A DNA stretch of 64,000 bases from Calendula officinalis (taxonomy: Eukaryota > Streptophyta > Magnoliopsida > Asterales > Asteraceae): positions 45,590,227 through 45,654,226 of the forward strand of contig OY970824.1 of the NCBI GenBank assembly GCA_963853835.1. The letters run 5' to 3'. This document shows, one piece after another, positions 1 to 11,202 of this stretch. Below the pieces are notes generated by a model, which did no database searches, was not told the origin of the DNA, and saw only the letters and a program-made list of their open reading frames with translations. Each line of letters opens with the position of its first letter. The first letter of the stretch is position 1. A program made the position numbers and the translations under genes.

Positions 1-540
1 ACCCATAAGTCAAACCGGGTCAAGGCTTGTGCTCGACCCAAACCGTGGACCCAAACCCGAGAACTATATCGGGCCAAGGCCCGTACTGGGCCCAAAATGA
101 TTTAAGTAAGCCCATTGGGCCAAAGCCCAACCCTTTGGCCCATTCCTAGCCCAAACCAAACCCAATTAGGCCCAAGCCCAATCCATGGCCCAACTCAATT
201 GGACCTAAGCCCAACTTGAGGCCCAAGAGGCCCATCTAGGACCATTAGGCCCACCTAGTGGCCCATTAAACTCATTTAGGCCCATTAAGTCAAACCCATT
301 TCATTTCATGTCATTTCATTTCAAACGCATTTCATTTCATGTCATTTCATTTCAAACCCATTTCATTTCATTTTATATTTAAAAGCCCAATGCATTTCAT
401 TTCATTTCATTAAAGTCCAATAACCCAAGTTCATTCGATGTCACAAAATATAAAGCATAACATTAATTGCATATCATAAATCACATATCATAATTAGATC
501 GCCTGTGTTAGCTTAGTTTAATTAGAGCGTTATATCGTTT
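1..540. repeat. Dispersed-repeat DNA with GGCCCA-rich tract and TTTCAT-rich tract
   Basis: No gene. Bases 60-300 are crowded with GGCCCA/GCCCAA words and bases about 299-415 with a degenerate CATTTCATTT repeat. The same TTTCAT-rich type of sequence recurs near 58945-59070, upstream of the second copy of the repeat described at 541-941, so this block is probably part of the same old dispersed repeat. The family is not identified. Confidence 0.55.
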
Positions 541-941
541 AGGAAGCTAGGAGGAGCCTTTGAAGGAATCATCTGTCCTATATGTTGCTAAGCTTTGCCC
601 AGGTGAGTCCACAGCCCCTTTTACTACTTTTTACTGTTTTATAAACTATCTGGGTGGAAAACATAAACAATGCTACCATTTTATTATATGACTGTACAAC
701 ATTTACATTTTCATTATCACGTTGGCATGACAAATAATTATTATACTGGACTAAGGTGCCAGCAATAATTAACTAGTGGATCTAGACCATGGATATGCAG
801 AAAGTACTATTGGCTGACACTCATCTTCCCAACATTATTTGATCATTACTTGGTTATCCAAGACATCTTTCGGGAGTGAATATCCATAAAAGAACGATAA
901 CATACTGGAGTTGAAGTGTTGATTGTGGACTTAGGGGTTGG
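541..941 (+). repeat. Dispersed repeat copy 1, left part (LTR-like), split by the Copia element
   Basis: Clearly homologous along its length to 60031-60447: shared stretches include CAGGTGAGTCCACA, a TGACTGTRCAACAT block, TTGGCATGACAAA, and a TACTATTGGC...TTGGTTATCCAAGACA-type block. The sequence resumes after the Copia insertion at about 12005 and runs to about 12555. There is no coding capacity. It is most likely a decayed LTR of a Ty3/Gypsy-type element, but that assignment is inference. Confidence 0.6.
937..941 (+). repeat. Target-site duplication of the Copia element, left copy (GTTGG)
   Basis: GTTGG lies directly before the TG of the left LTR and recurs at 12000-12004 directly after the CA of the right LTR. 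A 5-bp duplication is standard for LTR retrotransposons and fixes both ends of the element. Confidence 0.93.
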
Positions 942-1243
942 TGTTAGGTACTAGAAAGTTGTAATAGATAGTCTAGGGGGTAAAGTGTAACATTGTATAT
1001 ATGTTAAGTTTTATTTAGGAAATGGTCCTAACTAACAAGGAATTAAGCCATGGTATAAATACCAAAGTGTAAGGCTTAATTCCTTAACTTTTGCACAATT
1101 ATCATTTCAACATTCCAGCAATTGTTCTCTCACCTTCTCTCTACCTTTCTCTCTCTAAAACCCTAATTTGTTCTTCACTTTTCTCCTCAAAATCATCATC
1201 TAACACCATCTAATGGATTGAATCAATGAATTTGTGCTTTTCA
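942..1243 (+). repeat. Left LTR of the Copia element (302 bp)
   Basis: It starts TGTTAGGTACTAG and ends GTGCTTTTCA, and matches 11697-11999 base for base except for one substitution (ACACCATC versus ACACAATC) and one extra G in the G-run of the right copy. The run GGTATAAATACC around 1052-1065 is a plausible TATA box, and transcription would start shortly after it; the CT-rich stretch at 1120-1165 would be R/U5. Promoter assignment is inferred from motif and position only. Confidence 0.93.
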
Positions 1244-1245
1244 AT

Positions 1246-1257
1246 TGGTATCAGAGC
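1246..1257 (+). other. Primer-binding site (tRNA-iMet)
   Basis: TGGTATCAGAGC lies 2 bases after the left LTR and is the standard complement of the 3' end of plant initiator tRNA-Met, used to prime minus-strand synthesis in most plant LTR retrotransposons. Confidence 0.92.
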
Positions 1258-1699
1258 ATAATTTCATCTTGAAAACGATCCAAATCCATCAATAGGTGTT
1301 AAAATCAGAAGAATCAGTGGGTTTTTGAAGGTTTTTGAAGAAAAAGGGGTTTAAGATCAAAAATCAGATTTAAGGTACTATTTCTTGTTATTATGGATTG
1401 AATAGCTTCCTTTTATTGTTATATTAAGCTTAGAATCAAGCTTGGTTTGAATCTAATCCATACTGATGAAGAATTAAGAGTTTTAGGAAAAACCATTAAA
1501 GCTTCAAAGACCCTTTAAATTCAAATTTTCGAATAGATCTAGGTTGTTTTTGGGTAATATAGTTGAAATGGATTGAAGGAAATAGTATTTGGGTCAGTTT
1601 GTGATTAAAATCAAAGAATTTGGGTAAGAAATGAGCATTTTAGGATCAAATTAGTGGGTTTTTTATAGGCTGTTCGTAACTGTTCTGCGCAAGAAACTG

Positions 1700-2002
1700 T
1701 TCGGCCCGAGAACAGTAACAAGTTCGGCCCGAACATCATCAACAACTTCGGCCCGAACTTCAACACTAACTTCGGCCCGAACTACAACCCAACTTCGGCC
1801 CGAACTTTGTCCCAACCTCGACCCGAACTACTACCCAACTTCGGCCCGAACTTTAACCCTACTTCGGCTCGAACTTCTTTCACTACCTCGGCCCGAACTT
1901 CTTTTGTACTTCGGCCCGAACTTCTTTTACACTTCGACCCGAACTTCTTTTGTACTTCGGCCCGAACTTCTTTTGTACTTCGGCCCGAACTTCTTTTCCA
2001 AA
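1700..2002 (+). repeat. Leader tandem repeat, ~23 bp unit containing TTCGGCCCGAA
   Basis: About 13 degenerate copies of a 23-24 bp unit lie between the primer-binding site and gag. The core TTCGGCCCGAA is a perfect inverted repeat around one central base, so each unit can form a small stem. The last five units are nearly identical (CTTCGGCCCGAACTTCTTTTGTA), the earlier ones diverged, consistent with recent expansion at the gag-proximal end. The array yields spurious open frames in several phases. Confidence 0.9.
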
Positions 2003-2042
2003 TTTAAATTTTTTGTTCGGTCGTTCTTTCTTCCAACAAGAT

Positions 2043-5000
2043 ATGACTTCCAAGGACGCCTTGTCCATTGGATCAGACACGAAACCACCGGTTTCTCCAT
2101 TTCATCCTAAGCCAACAAGCTGGTCCATATATCATTGAATCCCTTACAACCGGACCCGCTAAGTTCTATCGTGCTGTGGCTCCAGCTCCAAACACCGAAC
2201 CAGCAATACCTGGAGGTGTAATCGAAATTCCCCCGGCGGAATACACTCAAGAGCAAAAGGATAGGGCTAGGGCGGATGTGTTTGCACACTCCTACATGCT
2301 ACAAGGCATAACGAATGAAATCTACAGCAGCCTTGATAGCTTCAGCACGGGGAAGGAGCTTTGGGATGAGATTCAAAAGCAAATGGAGGGTACCGACCTG
2401 GGTAATAAAGCAAAGATGGTTTCGACCTTAAACGCCTATGGTCAATTCAAAGCTACCCCAATGGAAGAACTAGAGCAAACATATCTTAGATTCTGCAACA
2501 TGCTCAACGATCTCCGAAAGAACAACCTCATCAAAGAGAAGCTTGAAATCAACATCAAATTCATCCAATCCCTACTACCGGAGTGGGAGATGTTTGGAAA
2601 CAGTGCAATGCAGCACAAGGATTTGAGCTCCATAGATATTCATGAACTATATGAGTACCTACATCAAAACGAGCCTATGGTGAAAGGAATTGTCAAAAAC
2701 AGGCAAGATATGACAGACACCTTGGCAATGTTGACCAAACAAAATCTGGCTCTTAACAAAGGTATCAACGACGCAATGGTTGCAGCACAAACAAAAGAGG
2801 TGGTAAATGAAGAACCAGAAACTCTGATCCCAGCGGGGACACAAGATGAAATCGACACAGTTCGTCAAGCCTTGGCTCTCATTTCCTCCTATAACAAAAA
2901 GTACTATAAGAAACCAACAAACAACAATCTTAGATCATCCTCAAATTTCAAATTCAATTCCTCTTCTCAAACCCCGAACAACAAATCCTCATCTTCCTCC
3001 ACCGAGCCACCTAAGAAATGTTACAATTGTGGTCTGACGGGACATTTTGCCAAAGAATGCCAGAAGCCAAAGGTGAAGGACTCAGAATACTTTAAACGGA
3101 AAATGCTCATGGCCAAACAAGTTGAAAATGGGAAAGTTCTACTGGCTGAGGATCTACAGTGGTTGGAGGACTCTGATGATCAAGAGGAAGAGGAATGCAC
3201 AACAAGCCTGGCTCTCATGGCGAGATCTAACGAACTCAGAGCTGCACTGGGCATTCCTGAGAATGATGAAAATGAGGTACACTCTTCTTCCTGTGACTCT
3301 TTATTAACTGATTCAGACACTGATGAATCAGAGAATTCCTTGTTTAATGAAAAACTCTTTACTAAAATTGATGAGAAATCACATTTGACAAAACAAATAA
3401 CTGATTTGGATTCTGAAAAAAGTCAACTCTTAAATGATTTGAGTGAATTAAGTCAAGTTTCTCTTCAAATAACTCAAGTAAACAAGGAATTACAAAATCA
3501 GTTGTCTACATCAAAATCAACTTTTCAATTTCAAATTACTGAGTTACAAAATGATCTACAAACACAAATAAATACAACGAATGCATCAAATACACAAATC
3601 CTAAAATTAAAAGATGAAAATTTAACCTTTCGTCGCCAACTTGAAACTCTTGTTCCTCAAGTAAATCAAATTAATAATTCAAATCAAAAAACACAAGAGT
3701 TACAACAACAGTTGTCAACATTTCATGTTGCTCACACCAGTGAAGTAAATCGTCTAAATCACATAATTAATACAAAAAATCTTGAAATATCAAACCTCAA
3801 AACGATGAAGACGGTCTCAAATGACAAAGACGACTCCAAGCAGCTGATAAATGACTTAGCTATCCAACTCAGTCGAGAGCAAACATGGATGAAGTCGGCT
3901 GACATAAAGATGAAAGACTACCAAGATAAGTTGAAGACAGCTGATACCGAAATTCAAACACTAAATGAACAAATCACAAACATTACAAACAATTTTAAAA
4001 AGGAAATCAATGAACAATCAGCAACCATACACAGTCTTACTGTCAAGAAAGAAAATGCTGAAGAACACATCTCTAAACTAGAGCAGACGATTGTGAAAGC
4101 TGGACACACTGAACAAACGATAAAACTAAATCAGCCTAAAGAGTTCAGATCTTTCAAATCAAAAGTAGGTCTCGGCGCTGAGAACTCCCGTCCTCTGGAA
4201 AAAGCTGCTGATGTTGTTCCCACACTATACAATTACGATTACATGAACTTGGGAATATGGCAAAGCTTTCTTCATATGCCGGACGAGGAAGCAGAAATCG
4301 AGAAGTTCAACAGAGAAAAGAAGGAACACGCTCAAATCAACTTTAACTATTCTGAATTGAATTATACATATGAAAAGAATAAAGCAAAATTTGAAAACAA
4401 TGAGTACTTCCCGATTGTCACTCCAGAAGAATTTTCCATCTCTGAAAATGAAGTTTTAAAACAAACAATTGAACCAAAGCTTTATGTTCCACCGTTGATT
4501 TTAGAAAAGAAAATTGTTCAACTTGAATCTGAAATTGATGAAACCCACAAAGCATTTGACAAAGAAAAGGAAAATCTTCAAACAAAAATACATAATTTAG
4601 AGGGCACCATTTTAGCATTAAAAACTACAACTAATAATGCTGTTTCCAAAAATTCTACAGCCTCTTTATTAGGGCCAGCTCCGACAAACCCTGTTCCAAC
4701 CATCTTGAAGAGAAGCTCTAATCCACCTATTTTGAATATTGCAGATGGAAGATTAGAGTCCGGAGGGAAGAAGTCCATGAAGCAACCAGAAGTCAACAGA
4801 GCCACACAGTCAAAGAAGTCTATTCAGACTGGATCCAGTATGCTTAAGAAGCCTAGTCTACTTAAGAAGTCTAGTCCACCTAAGTCTGTAGTTTCATCTT
4901 TTTCTGTTCAAAATAAATGTACTGACTCTAGACAGTTTATTTTTCCAAAAGAAGCTCATGGCATGTGTAAAAACTCTAATTTTGTGAAAACTATTTTAAC

Positions 5001-5661
5001 AGCTTTTAGAACGGACTATGATTCTACTGTTTATCGTCCTGTCCGTTACTCTCCTGATTTTGGTGATGTGTATGTTAAAACTGACAAATACGGAACAAAA
5101 AGATTTTTTGACAAAATTACAAAGAAACAGATAACTCAAACTGATAAACGCTTTTTTGTAAAACTTGATGCACCTTGCAGTATTCATAAGACCATCGTCT
5201 ATCATAAATCTGGTAAACTTATAAACACATGCAGAACGTGCTATCCATATCTATGCAAATCATACGTCACTAAACCAGCAAAATCACCTCAAAAGATCTT
5301 ATCATCTCCGGCTTTCAAACAACAGAAGAAATCTTCTCAAACTCCACAAACTTCTGTTTCTAACAAAAGATCAAAAGCTCAAAAGCTACCCTCAAAACAA
5401 TCAAAGATACCGTCTAAACAACCACAAATTTCTGTTTCTCACTTCTCTTCTAGTCGCACATCTCCTCAGGGTAAAGCTGCACAAAAGCCAAAACCGTCAG
5501 TTCTCCCCAAATTCGACAAACCATCCATTAAAACGTCTACTCATGTGAAATATACTTGGGTTAAAAACGAAAAATCTCATTGGATTATCCAATCCTCTGA
5601 AAAATCTCTCAAATGGATCATCAAATCTGAACTGCCTCCTAGCAGTTCCCAAAAGCTCTAA
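2043..5661 (+). CDS. Copia gag, very long, with frameshifted 5' end
   Basis: Structural protein that packages element RNA into cytoplasmic particles. The only good start is ATG at 2043, but its frame stops at 2136-2138; the gag body is in the +1 frame and is open without an ATG from 2068 to the TAA at 5659-5661 (1,197 codons counted from a TTG). A small indel near 2095-2110 therefore separates start and body. The N-terminal third resembles the UBN2-type gag domain of Copia elements (IYSSLDSFSTGKELWDEI). A CCHC knuckle, CYNCGLTGHFAKEC, lies at about residues 318-331. After it come about 870 more residues: acidic and Ser-rich sequence, long heptad-like coiled coil (about 430-680), and a Cys/His-containing segment near 1,020-1,070 with C-x2-H and C-x2-C groups, then a basic Lys/Ser/Pro-rich tail. 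The usual gag is much shorter. Confidence 0.88.
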
Positions 5662-5762
5662 ATTGATCATCTCATAATATCTGCATAAAACATATGTCTC
5701 TAATCGTTCTGGACCCATACAAGATTGGGTACCTAAAATGTTTTATTTGTTTTATGTAGAAT
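5662..5762 (+). other. gag-pol junction with frame breaks
   Basis: Between the gag stop and the protease core the reading frame changes twice. A peptide GPIQDWVPK is encoded at 5711-5737 in a frame that is neither that of gag nor that of protease, and a TAG at 5757-5759 sits two codons before the protease frame. In related elements this peptide type links gag and protease, so I read this as decay; programmed recoding cannot be excluded from sequence alone. Confidence 0.6.
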
Positions 5763-7961
5763 GTGTGGTACCTCGACTCGGGCTGTTCGAGGCACATGAC
5801 AGGAAACAAAAATCTCCTGACCAACTTTCGTGAAAAATACTTAGGAACGGTCAAATTTGGAAATGATCACTTAGCAGCCATCTTAGGTCTTGGTGATCTT
5901 ATCTGCCATAACCTGATAATCAGAAATGTTGCCTTTGTCGAAGATCTCTCACATAATCTCTTCAGCATCGGAAAATTTTGTGACAAGACTCTAGAAGTAA
6001 ACTTTCGCACAAAGAAGTGTGCCATTCGGACATATGACGGGGATGAACTTCTAACTGGAACTCGTGACACAAACCTCTTCACTATTGATCTTAATGACCT
6101 GAGTACAACCGAAGAAGTCTGTCTCATGTCTAAAGCTACTGCCAATGAGTCATGGTTATGGCATCGACGTTTGTCTCATCTCAACTTTAAAACCATGAAC
6201 AAACTCGTAAAAGGAGGTCATGTGTCGGGATTACCTGATGTTGCCTTTGACAAAGATCACAAATGTTCTTCGTGTGAAAAAGGGAAAATGACCAAAAAGT
6301 CTCACAAACCTAAACCTGCTCCCAGTACTTCCAAACCTCTTGAACTCCTACATATGGACTTATGTGGTCCAATGAGCGTTCACAGTCTTGCAGGAAAACG
6401 TTATGTTTTGGTTATTGTTGATGACTACTCCAGATACACATGGGTCTATTTTCTTCGTTCAAAGGATGAAGCCGCAGAGATCATTATCTCATTTATCAAG
6501 AAAACTCAAGTGAACCTGGAATTAAACGTTCAAACAATCCGTACCGACTATGGTACTGAATTCAAGAATCGGGTCCTTGACTCTTATCTTGAATCTGCTG
6601 GCATCACCCATCAATTTTCCGCTGCACGAACTCCTCAACAGAACGGTGTTGTTGAAAGACGAAACCGCACTTTAGTGGAAGCTGCTCGTACGATGCTTTC
6701 ATTTTCAAAACTTCCTCTGTCGTTATGGGCAGAAGCCATCAGCACCGCCTGTTTTACACAGAACCGCTCAATCATAAACAAAACATACAACAAAACTCCT
6801 TATGAGCTAATCAACAATCGAATACCAAATGTTAACTTCTTCCACATCTTTGGTAGTCGATGCTTCATCCTATCTGATAACGAGAAACTCAACAAGTTTG
6901 AAGAGAAAGCCAAGGAAGGAGTCTTTATAGGCTATTCAAAGGATTCAGCCTCATTCAGAGTATACAACCGCTCTACAAGAATGGTCAGAGAAAGTGTCAA
7001 TGTCTCATTCGATGAAACATTCCTGCTTGATTCAAGCTCAACTGGCATTGAAAGACCTCTACCCACAACCTCCACTAACCATTCATCCTCTCTGAATGAT
7101 CTTGAAATCCTATTCCAACACTTCCATGATGAATATCACAACGTCAGACACCCACCCCCACCCCCACCTCCACCCCCACCCCCACCCCCACCCCCACCTC
7201 CACCCCCACCTCCGGCAGATGCTCAATCAATCACAGCTCCGGAAATCAACACTCCATCCCCAAATGAGACTCCATCACCTACCTCACCTGCTCCAAACTC
7301 ACCAATACCCACATCAAGTGCAGGTCCTTCAATATCAACACAAGGAACTCAATCTTCACCAGTCGATTCCCCACCTCCATCAGATATTATCGCTCCACTG
7401 GTGATTGATTTCTCCAAATTTCATCTTCCTCGAGTCGATCCACCACCTCAGATCAATCCTCACAATACTGAAACTGCAATCATACCACATCCTGCTTTCA
7501 CTGATAATTCCAACGTTAACCCTGGTCAACTCCCACTTCCTCATTCTATGAAGTGGACAAAGGAACATCCTTTGGACCAAATCATCGGAAACCCAGCCTC
7601 CTCGTTCCAAACTAGACGGGCTTCAGCGGATGAATGTCATCATGCATCATTCTTAAGCTCCACTGAACCGAAGAAAGTCTGTGAAGCGCTTTCCGATCCA
7701 GACTGGATAATTGCGATGCAGGAAGAGATTAATCAATTCGAAAGATTAAAGGTCTGGCGCTTAGTTCCTAAAACCCTGGGATCATCAGTAATCGGAACTA
7801 AGTGGATTTTTAAGAACAAGAAAGATGAAAATGGAATCGTCATTCGTAACAAAGCAAGGTTGGTAGGAGTGATCGGAATTAAGCCGCGTGGCGAGCTAAG
7901 GGTTACGCTCAACAGGAAGGCATTGATTACGAAGAAACATTTGCTCATGTTGCCCGCATAG
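5763..7961 (+). pseudogene. Copia pol part 1: protease, integrase, start of reverse transcriptase
   Basis: Open from GTG at 5763 to TAG at 7959-7961. The aspartic protease motif WYLDSGCSRHMTG is at residues 2-14. The GAG-pre-integrase zinc domain has HRRLSHLNF...CSSCEKGK at about 134-180. The integrase core carries D199 (HMDLCGP), D262 (TDYGTEF) and E298 (QNGVVERRNRT), the expected D,D35E spacing. A polyproline linker follows (about 463-485), then the N-terminus of RT (AMQEEINQFERLKVWRLVPK...GTKWIFKNKKDENG...RNKARLV). After codon LV a 29-bp insertion at 7866-7894 throws the frame and the ORF ends 22 codons later. Protein synthesis would therefore lose RT and RNase H. Confidence 0.92.
7145..7213 (+). 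repeat. CCA/CCC microsatellite encoding a polyproline run
   Basis: An uninterrupted CCACCC-type tract encodes more than 20 consecutive prolines in the linker between integrase and reverse transcriptase. It is in frame and probably length-variable between copies. Confidence 0.9.
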
Positions 7962-9183
7962 AAGCCATTCGCATTTTCTTAGCATATGCAGCTCACAAAA
8001 ACTTTACTATATATATCAGATGGATGTAAAGACTGCATTCTTAAATGGTATTCTAAAAGAGGAGGTGTTTGTTAATCAACTAGAAGGGTTTGTAAATCCC
8101 AAACATCCAGATTATTTCTATGTTCTCGACAAAGCTCTCTATGGCTTGAAACAGGCCCCTAGGGCATGGTATGATGTTCTTTCCCAGTTCTTAGTTGAAA
8201 CTGGTTTTTCAAAGGGAAAAGTTGATACCACCTTGTTTATCAAACGACACGGGGAAGACATCATCCTAATTCAGATCTACGTTGATGACATTATTTTTGG
8301 GTCTACAAATCCGAAATATTGCAAACGTTTCTCCGATCTCATGGTAAAACGCTTTGAAATGAGCATGATGGGTGAGATGAACTTCTTCCTAGGTATTCAA
8401 GTTCGTCAACTTCCAACTGGCATCTTCATCAATCAATCAAAGTATATCTCTGATCTGCTGAAGAAGTATCTCATGGATGACTGTAAACCTATCGCAACAC
8501 CGATGTCCACGACCACCAAACTAAATGCTGATCTGGATGGTAAACCGGTACATGTCACAAACTATCGGGGTATGATTGGATCACTCCTTTACTTAACGGC
8601 CAGTCGTCCGGATATCATGTTTTCAACATGCATATGTGCTCGGTATCAGGCTGCTCCCAAAGAATCTCACTTTCTGGCAGTCAAACGAATCTTCCGTTAC
8701 CTAAAATGCACCAGAGATCTTGGTCTTTGGTATCCCAAGGAGACCTCGTTTGATCTTTCTGCCTTCTCTGATGCTGATCATGCTGGGTGCATGCTGGACA
8801 TGAAGAGTACATCTGGGGGGGTTCAATTCTTGGGAGATAAGCTAGTCAGCTGGTCATCAAGAAAGCAGAACTGCGTCTCACTATCAACCGCTGAAGCAGA
8901 ATATGTTGCAGCCGCTAGCTGTCTGTCCCAGGTGATATGGATGCAATCACAATTAAAGGACTACGGCTTTTCCTATAGCCGCATTCCTTTATATTGTGAT
9001 TCCAGAAGTGCAATTGCAATATCTTGCAATCCAGTTCAACATTCTAAAACCAAACATATCGATCTTCGATATCATTTTATCAAAGATCACGTTGAACTGG
9101 GTAATGTTGAATTGTACTTCGTATCCACCGATTTTCAATTAGCAGATTTGTTTACCAAGGCTTTGGACGACAAAACGTTTTAA
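7862..9183 (+). pseudogene. Copia pol part 2: reverse transcriptase and RNase H (frameshifted)
   Basis: After the 29-bp insertion, RT coding continues in a new frame from 7895 (AKGYAQQEGIDYEETFAHVARIEAIRIFLAYAAHKNFTIY). A 2-base expansion in the TATATATAT run at about 8009-8016 shifts the frame again, and the rest reads from 8020: MDVKTAFLNG, ALYGLKQAPRAWY, the catalytic YVDD at 8278-8289, then RNase H with DADHAGC, STAEAEYVAA and LYCDSRSAI, and the end motif KTKHIDLRYHFIKDHV...LADLFTKAL. TAA at 9181-9183. All catalytic residues are kept; only the two indels disable it. Confidence 0.93.
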
Positions 9184-9481
9184 TTATCTTGTCTCAAAGC
9201 TTGGTATGCTAAATCTCAAAACTCAATTGTCTTCAATTCGTATTTTTCAAATTGTTAAATCGTTGCATTCTTCGTATCATCACAATGGCTTTCAAGTACT
9301 TCAGCTTGAAACCCGGTCCTCAAAGGAAAATGGCTTCTGATCAAAATGGATTCAGAACCCGCTCTCAAAAGAAAGCAACAAGCTCAATCAAGCTTCACCG
9401 CAAATACTCTCCTTCAACCCTCCGACGATGTATAAGGTACGTCCTCAAAACTCAAAACTTTTTAATACTTTTGTTTTGTCG

Positions 9482-9532
9482 AGGGGGAGAAATACTAATT
9501 CTAGGGGGAGAATTATTATTTCTAGGGGGAGA
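9482..9532 (+). repeat. Three polypurine-tract-like words, 21 bp apart
   Basis: AGGGGGAGA occurs at 9482-9490, 9503-9511 and 9524-9532, each start exactly 21 bp after the last. The word matches the core of the real polypurine tract before the right LTR (AAAGGGGGAGA). Possible secondary plus-strand priming sites; function inferred. Confidence 0.75.
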
Positions 9533-9767
9533 AATTTAAGAAAATAAAAACAAATTACCCAAATCAAAAAGGTTTTATGTTTGTAACGTTAATCATAAGT
9601 TGTTGTAATATCCGTAAACGATCTCTTTACTAGTTCTCTAGTAAAGATTGCATCTGTTTATTACAAATTCTTTTAATTCTCGTTACTTACTACTTTAAAA
9701 GACATACCTTCCCATGGTTTGCCAGATCCGGCCACACCTTCCCAGGGAAATATTTCAGCCAACTGGT

Positions 9768-10370
9768 AAATGTGAGGGTTTAGGTCTAGGGTATAGTAAT
9801 AGGTGAGTGCAAGGTGATGTGAAAACATGATAAATCAAAGAAAACACACCTTATGAGTGCATCCAAACCGAAAATAAACCGGGCAACCAATTAAATAGGT
9901 GATCATTCATTCGTTGAATGTTTCACTAGACTTTACTGGCCCAGTAAAGCAAATGCACGCCACCACCAACTACTCAAATTCCTCTCAACAGGGATTTGTT
10001 TCATTTCATCAGGGGACGTAGCACAAAATCTACTGACTACTCATTCGGAGTATGTCGGTATTGAATAATAATAACCTCCTGCCCCGGGTTAAGTCTCTTT
10101 GTATGCACAGCGTGTCTAGTTCTCACCCTCAAGAACCTTCCAATATAGGACACTTGCACTACAAAAATGGATCTCAGTGAATCCATCGGAACACTTGTAG
10201 TGGCATCACAATCTGATGTTTCACGAGGATCGAGTGGAAATCCTGCTAGAGCTAAAATCACGCCAACTCTAAACGCAGGTCACACATTTGAATCAACTGT
10301 TGTGCAAACGACTAACGATTCATATCGTGTGCTAACGGATACTCTAAGTGAGTCCGGTGTTACCTAAAAT
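9768..10370 (+). repeat. Diverged direct duplication in the 3' region, copy 1
   Basis: Shares ordered blocks with 10513-11190, for example GAGTGGAAATCCTGCTAGAGCTAA versus GAATGGAAATCCTACCAGTGCTAA (read here only as short words GGAAATCCT and GTGCTAAC), then CGCAGGTCACACA versus CGTAGGTCACACA and ACTGTTGTGC in both. Divergence is high, so the duplication predates this insertion. Confidence 0.65.
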
Positions 10371-10512
10371 CCATGTGAAACTCCTAAAACGAAACATCTT
10401 CAAAAAGCTGATTAAAATGCACATGAGCGTAATAGTCCACTCTCAAATTACTCCTATGATCTGCTAAACCCAGCATGATCTTCCCCGGAGCCACCGACAA
10501 TATAGGAACTAA

Positions 10513-11190
10513 AAAGTGAGGGTCCCTAGGTCTAGGTGAGCAGAATCAAGTATCATGGGATCTTGATTGGGGTGCGCTGAGGTAAAAATTGAGAGGGGGT
10601 ATGAAGTATGGGGTGCAAATCAGCTTATCACATGGTAAAAACAAAAACGAGGGTGTGGTTGAAAAATGAAAAAGTGAGTTGAGTGAGGAGCGTGTGTGAA
10701 AGGGTTAAAAGAAAACGGAAAACCCTCCCTAAACCGAACAAATGACCGGGTAACCTCATCTATATCAGAATGCATATGTTGCTTTCTGATTAAGACATCA
10801 TGGACCCATTGATGCATTGCACAACCCCCACTGACCACTCAAGTACAAAAAGTACTTGTTTCAAAATCACGGAGATAACCACATCCACTATCGACATCTC
10901 ATTTGGAGATTGTTGATATTGAAAAAGAGGACTCACCTCCAGTCCTCGCCTTCGTTTGTCCACATATAGAGTCTAGAACCGAATTAAATTTCTCTAGGAC
11001 ACAGGCACTCTACCAAGCATATCTTTGAGATATTGCCGGAACATTCATAGTGATACCAAAACTATTGGTATTCCACGATGATTGAATGGAAATCCTACCA
11101 GTGCTAACATCAATGCCAACACTGAACGTAGGTCACACAGTTTCTGTAACTGTTGTGCTAACAGGCAATCTATGTGATCCTGGGTTACCC
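10513..11190 (+). repeat. Diverged direct duplication in the 3' region, copy 2
   Basis: Second copy of the module at 9768-10370, same orientation, with shared words TAGGTCTAGG, TGATTGAATGGAAATCCT-type, AGGTCACACA, ACTGTTGTGC in the same order. Confidence 0.65.
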
Positions 11191-11202
11191 TGATACATTC
11201 TT

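Noticed and set aside
1700..2002. Regularly spaced palindromic repeats that could suggest a CRISPR array
   Set aside because: Units are contiguous 23-24 bp tandem copies without unique spacers, within a eukaryotic retrotransposon leader.
7863..7895. GT...AG segment in RT that might be a tiny intron
   Set aside because: 33 bp is too short for a plant intron, and removing it does not restore the RT reading (the frame would read LLRVT rather than the conserved peptide).
10620..10838. Envelope-like gene in the Copia 3' region
   Set aside because: Only short frames, none with signal peptide, membrane segment or coiled coil together; no support.
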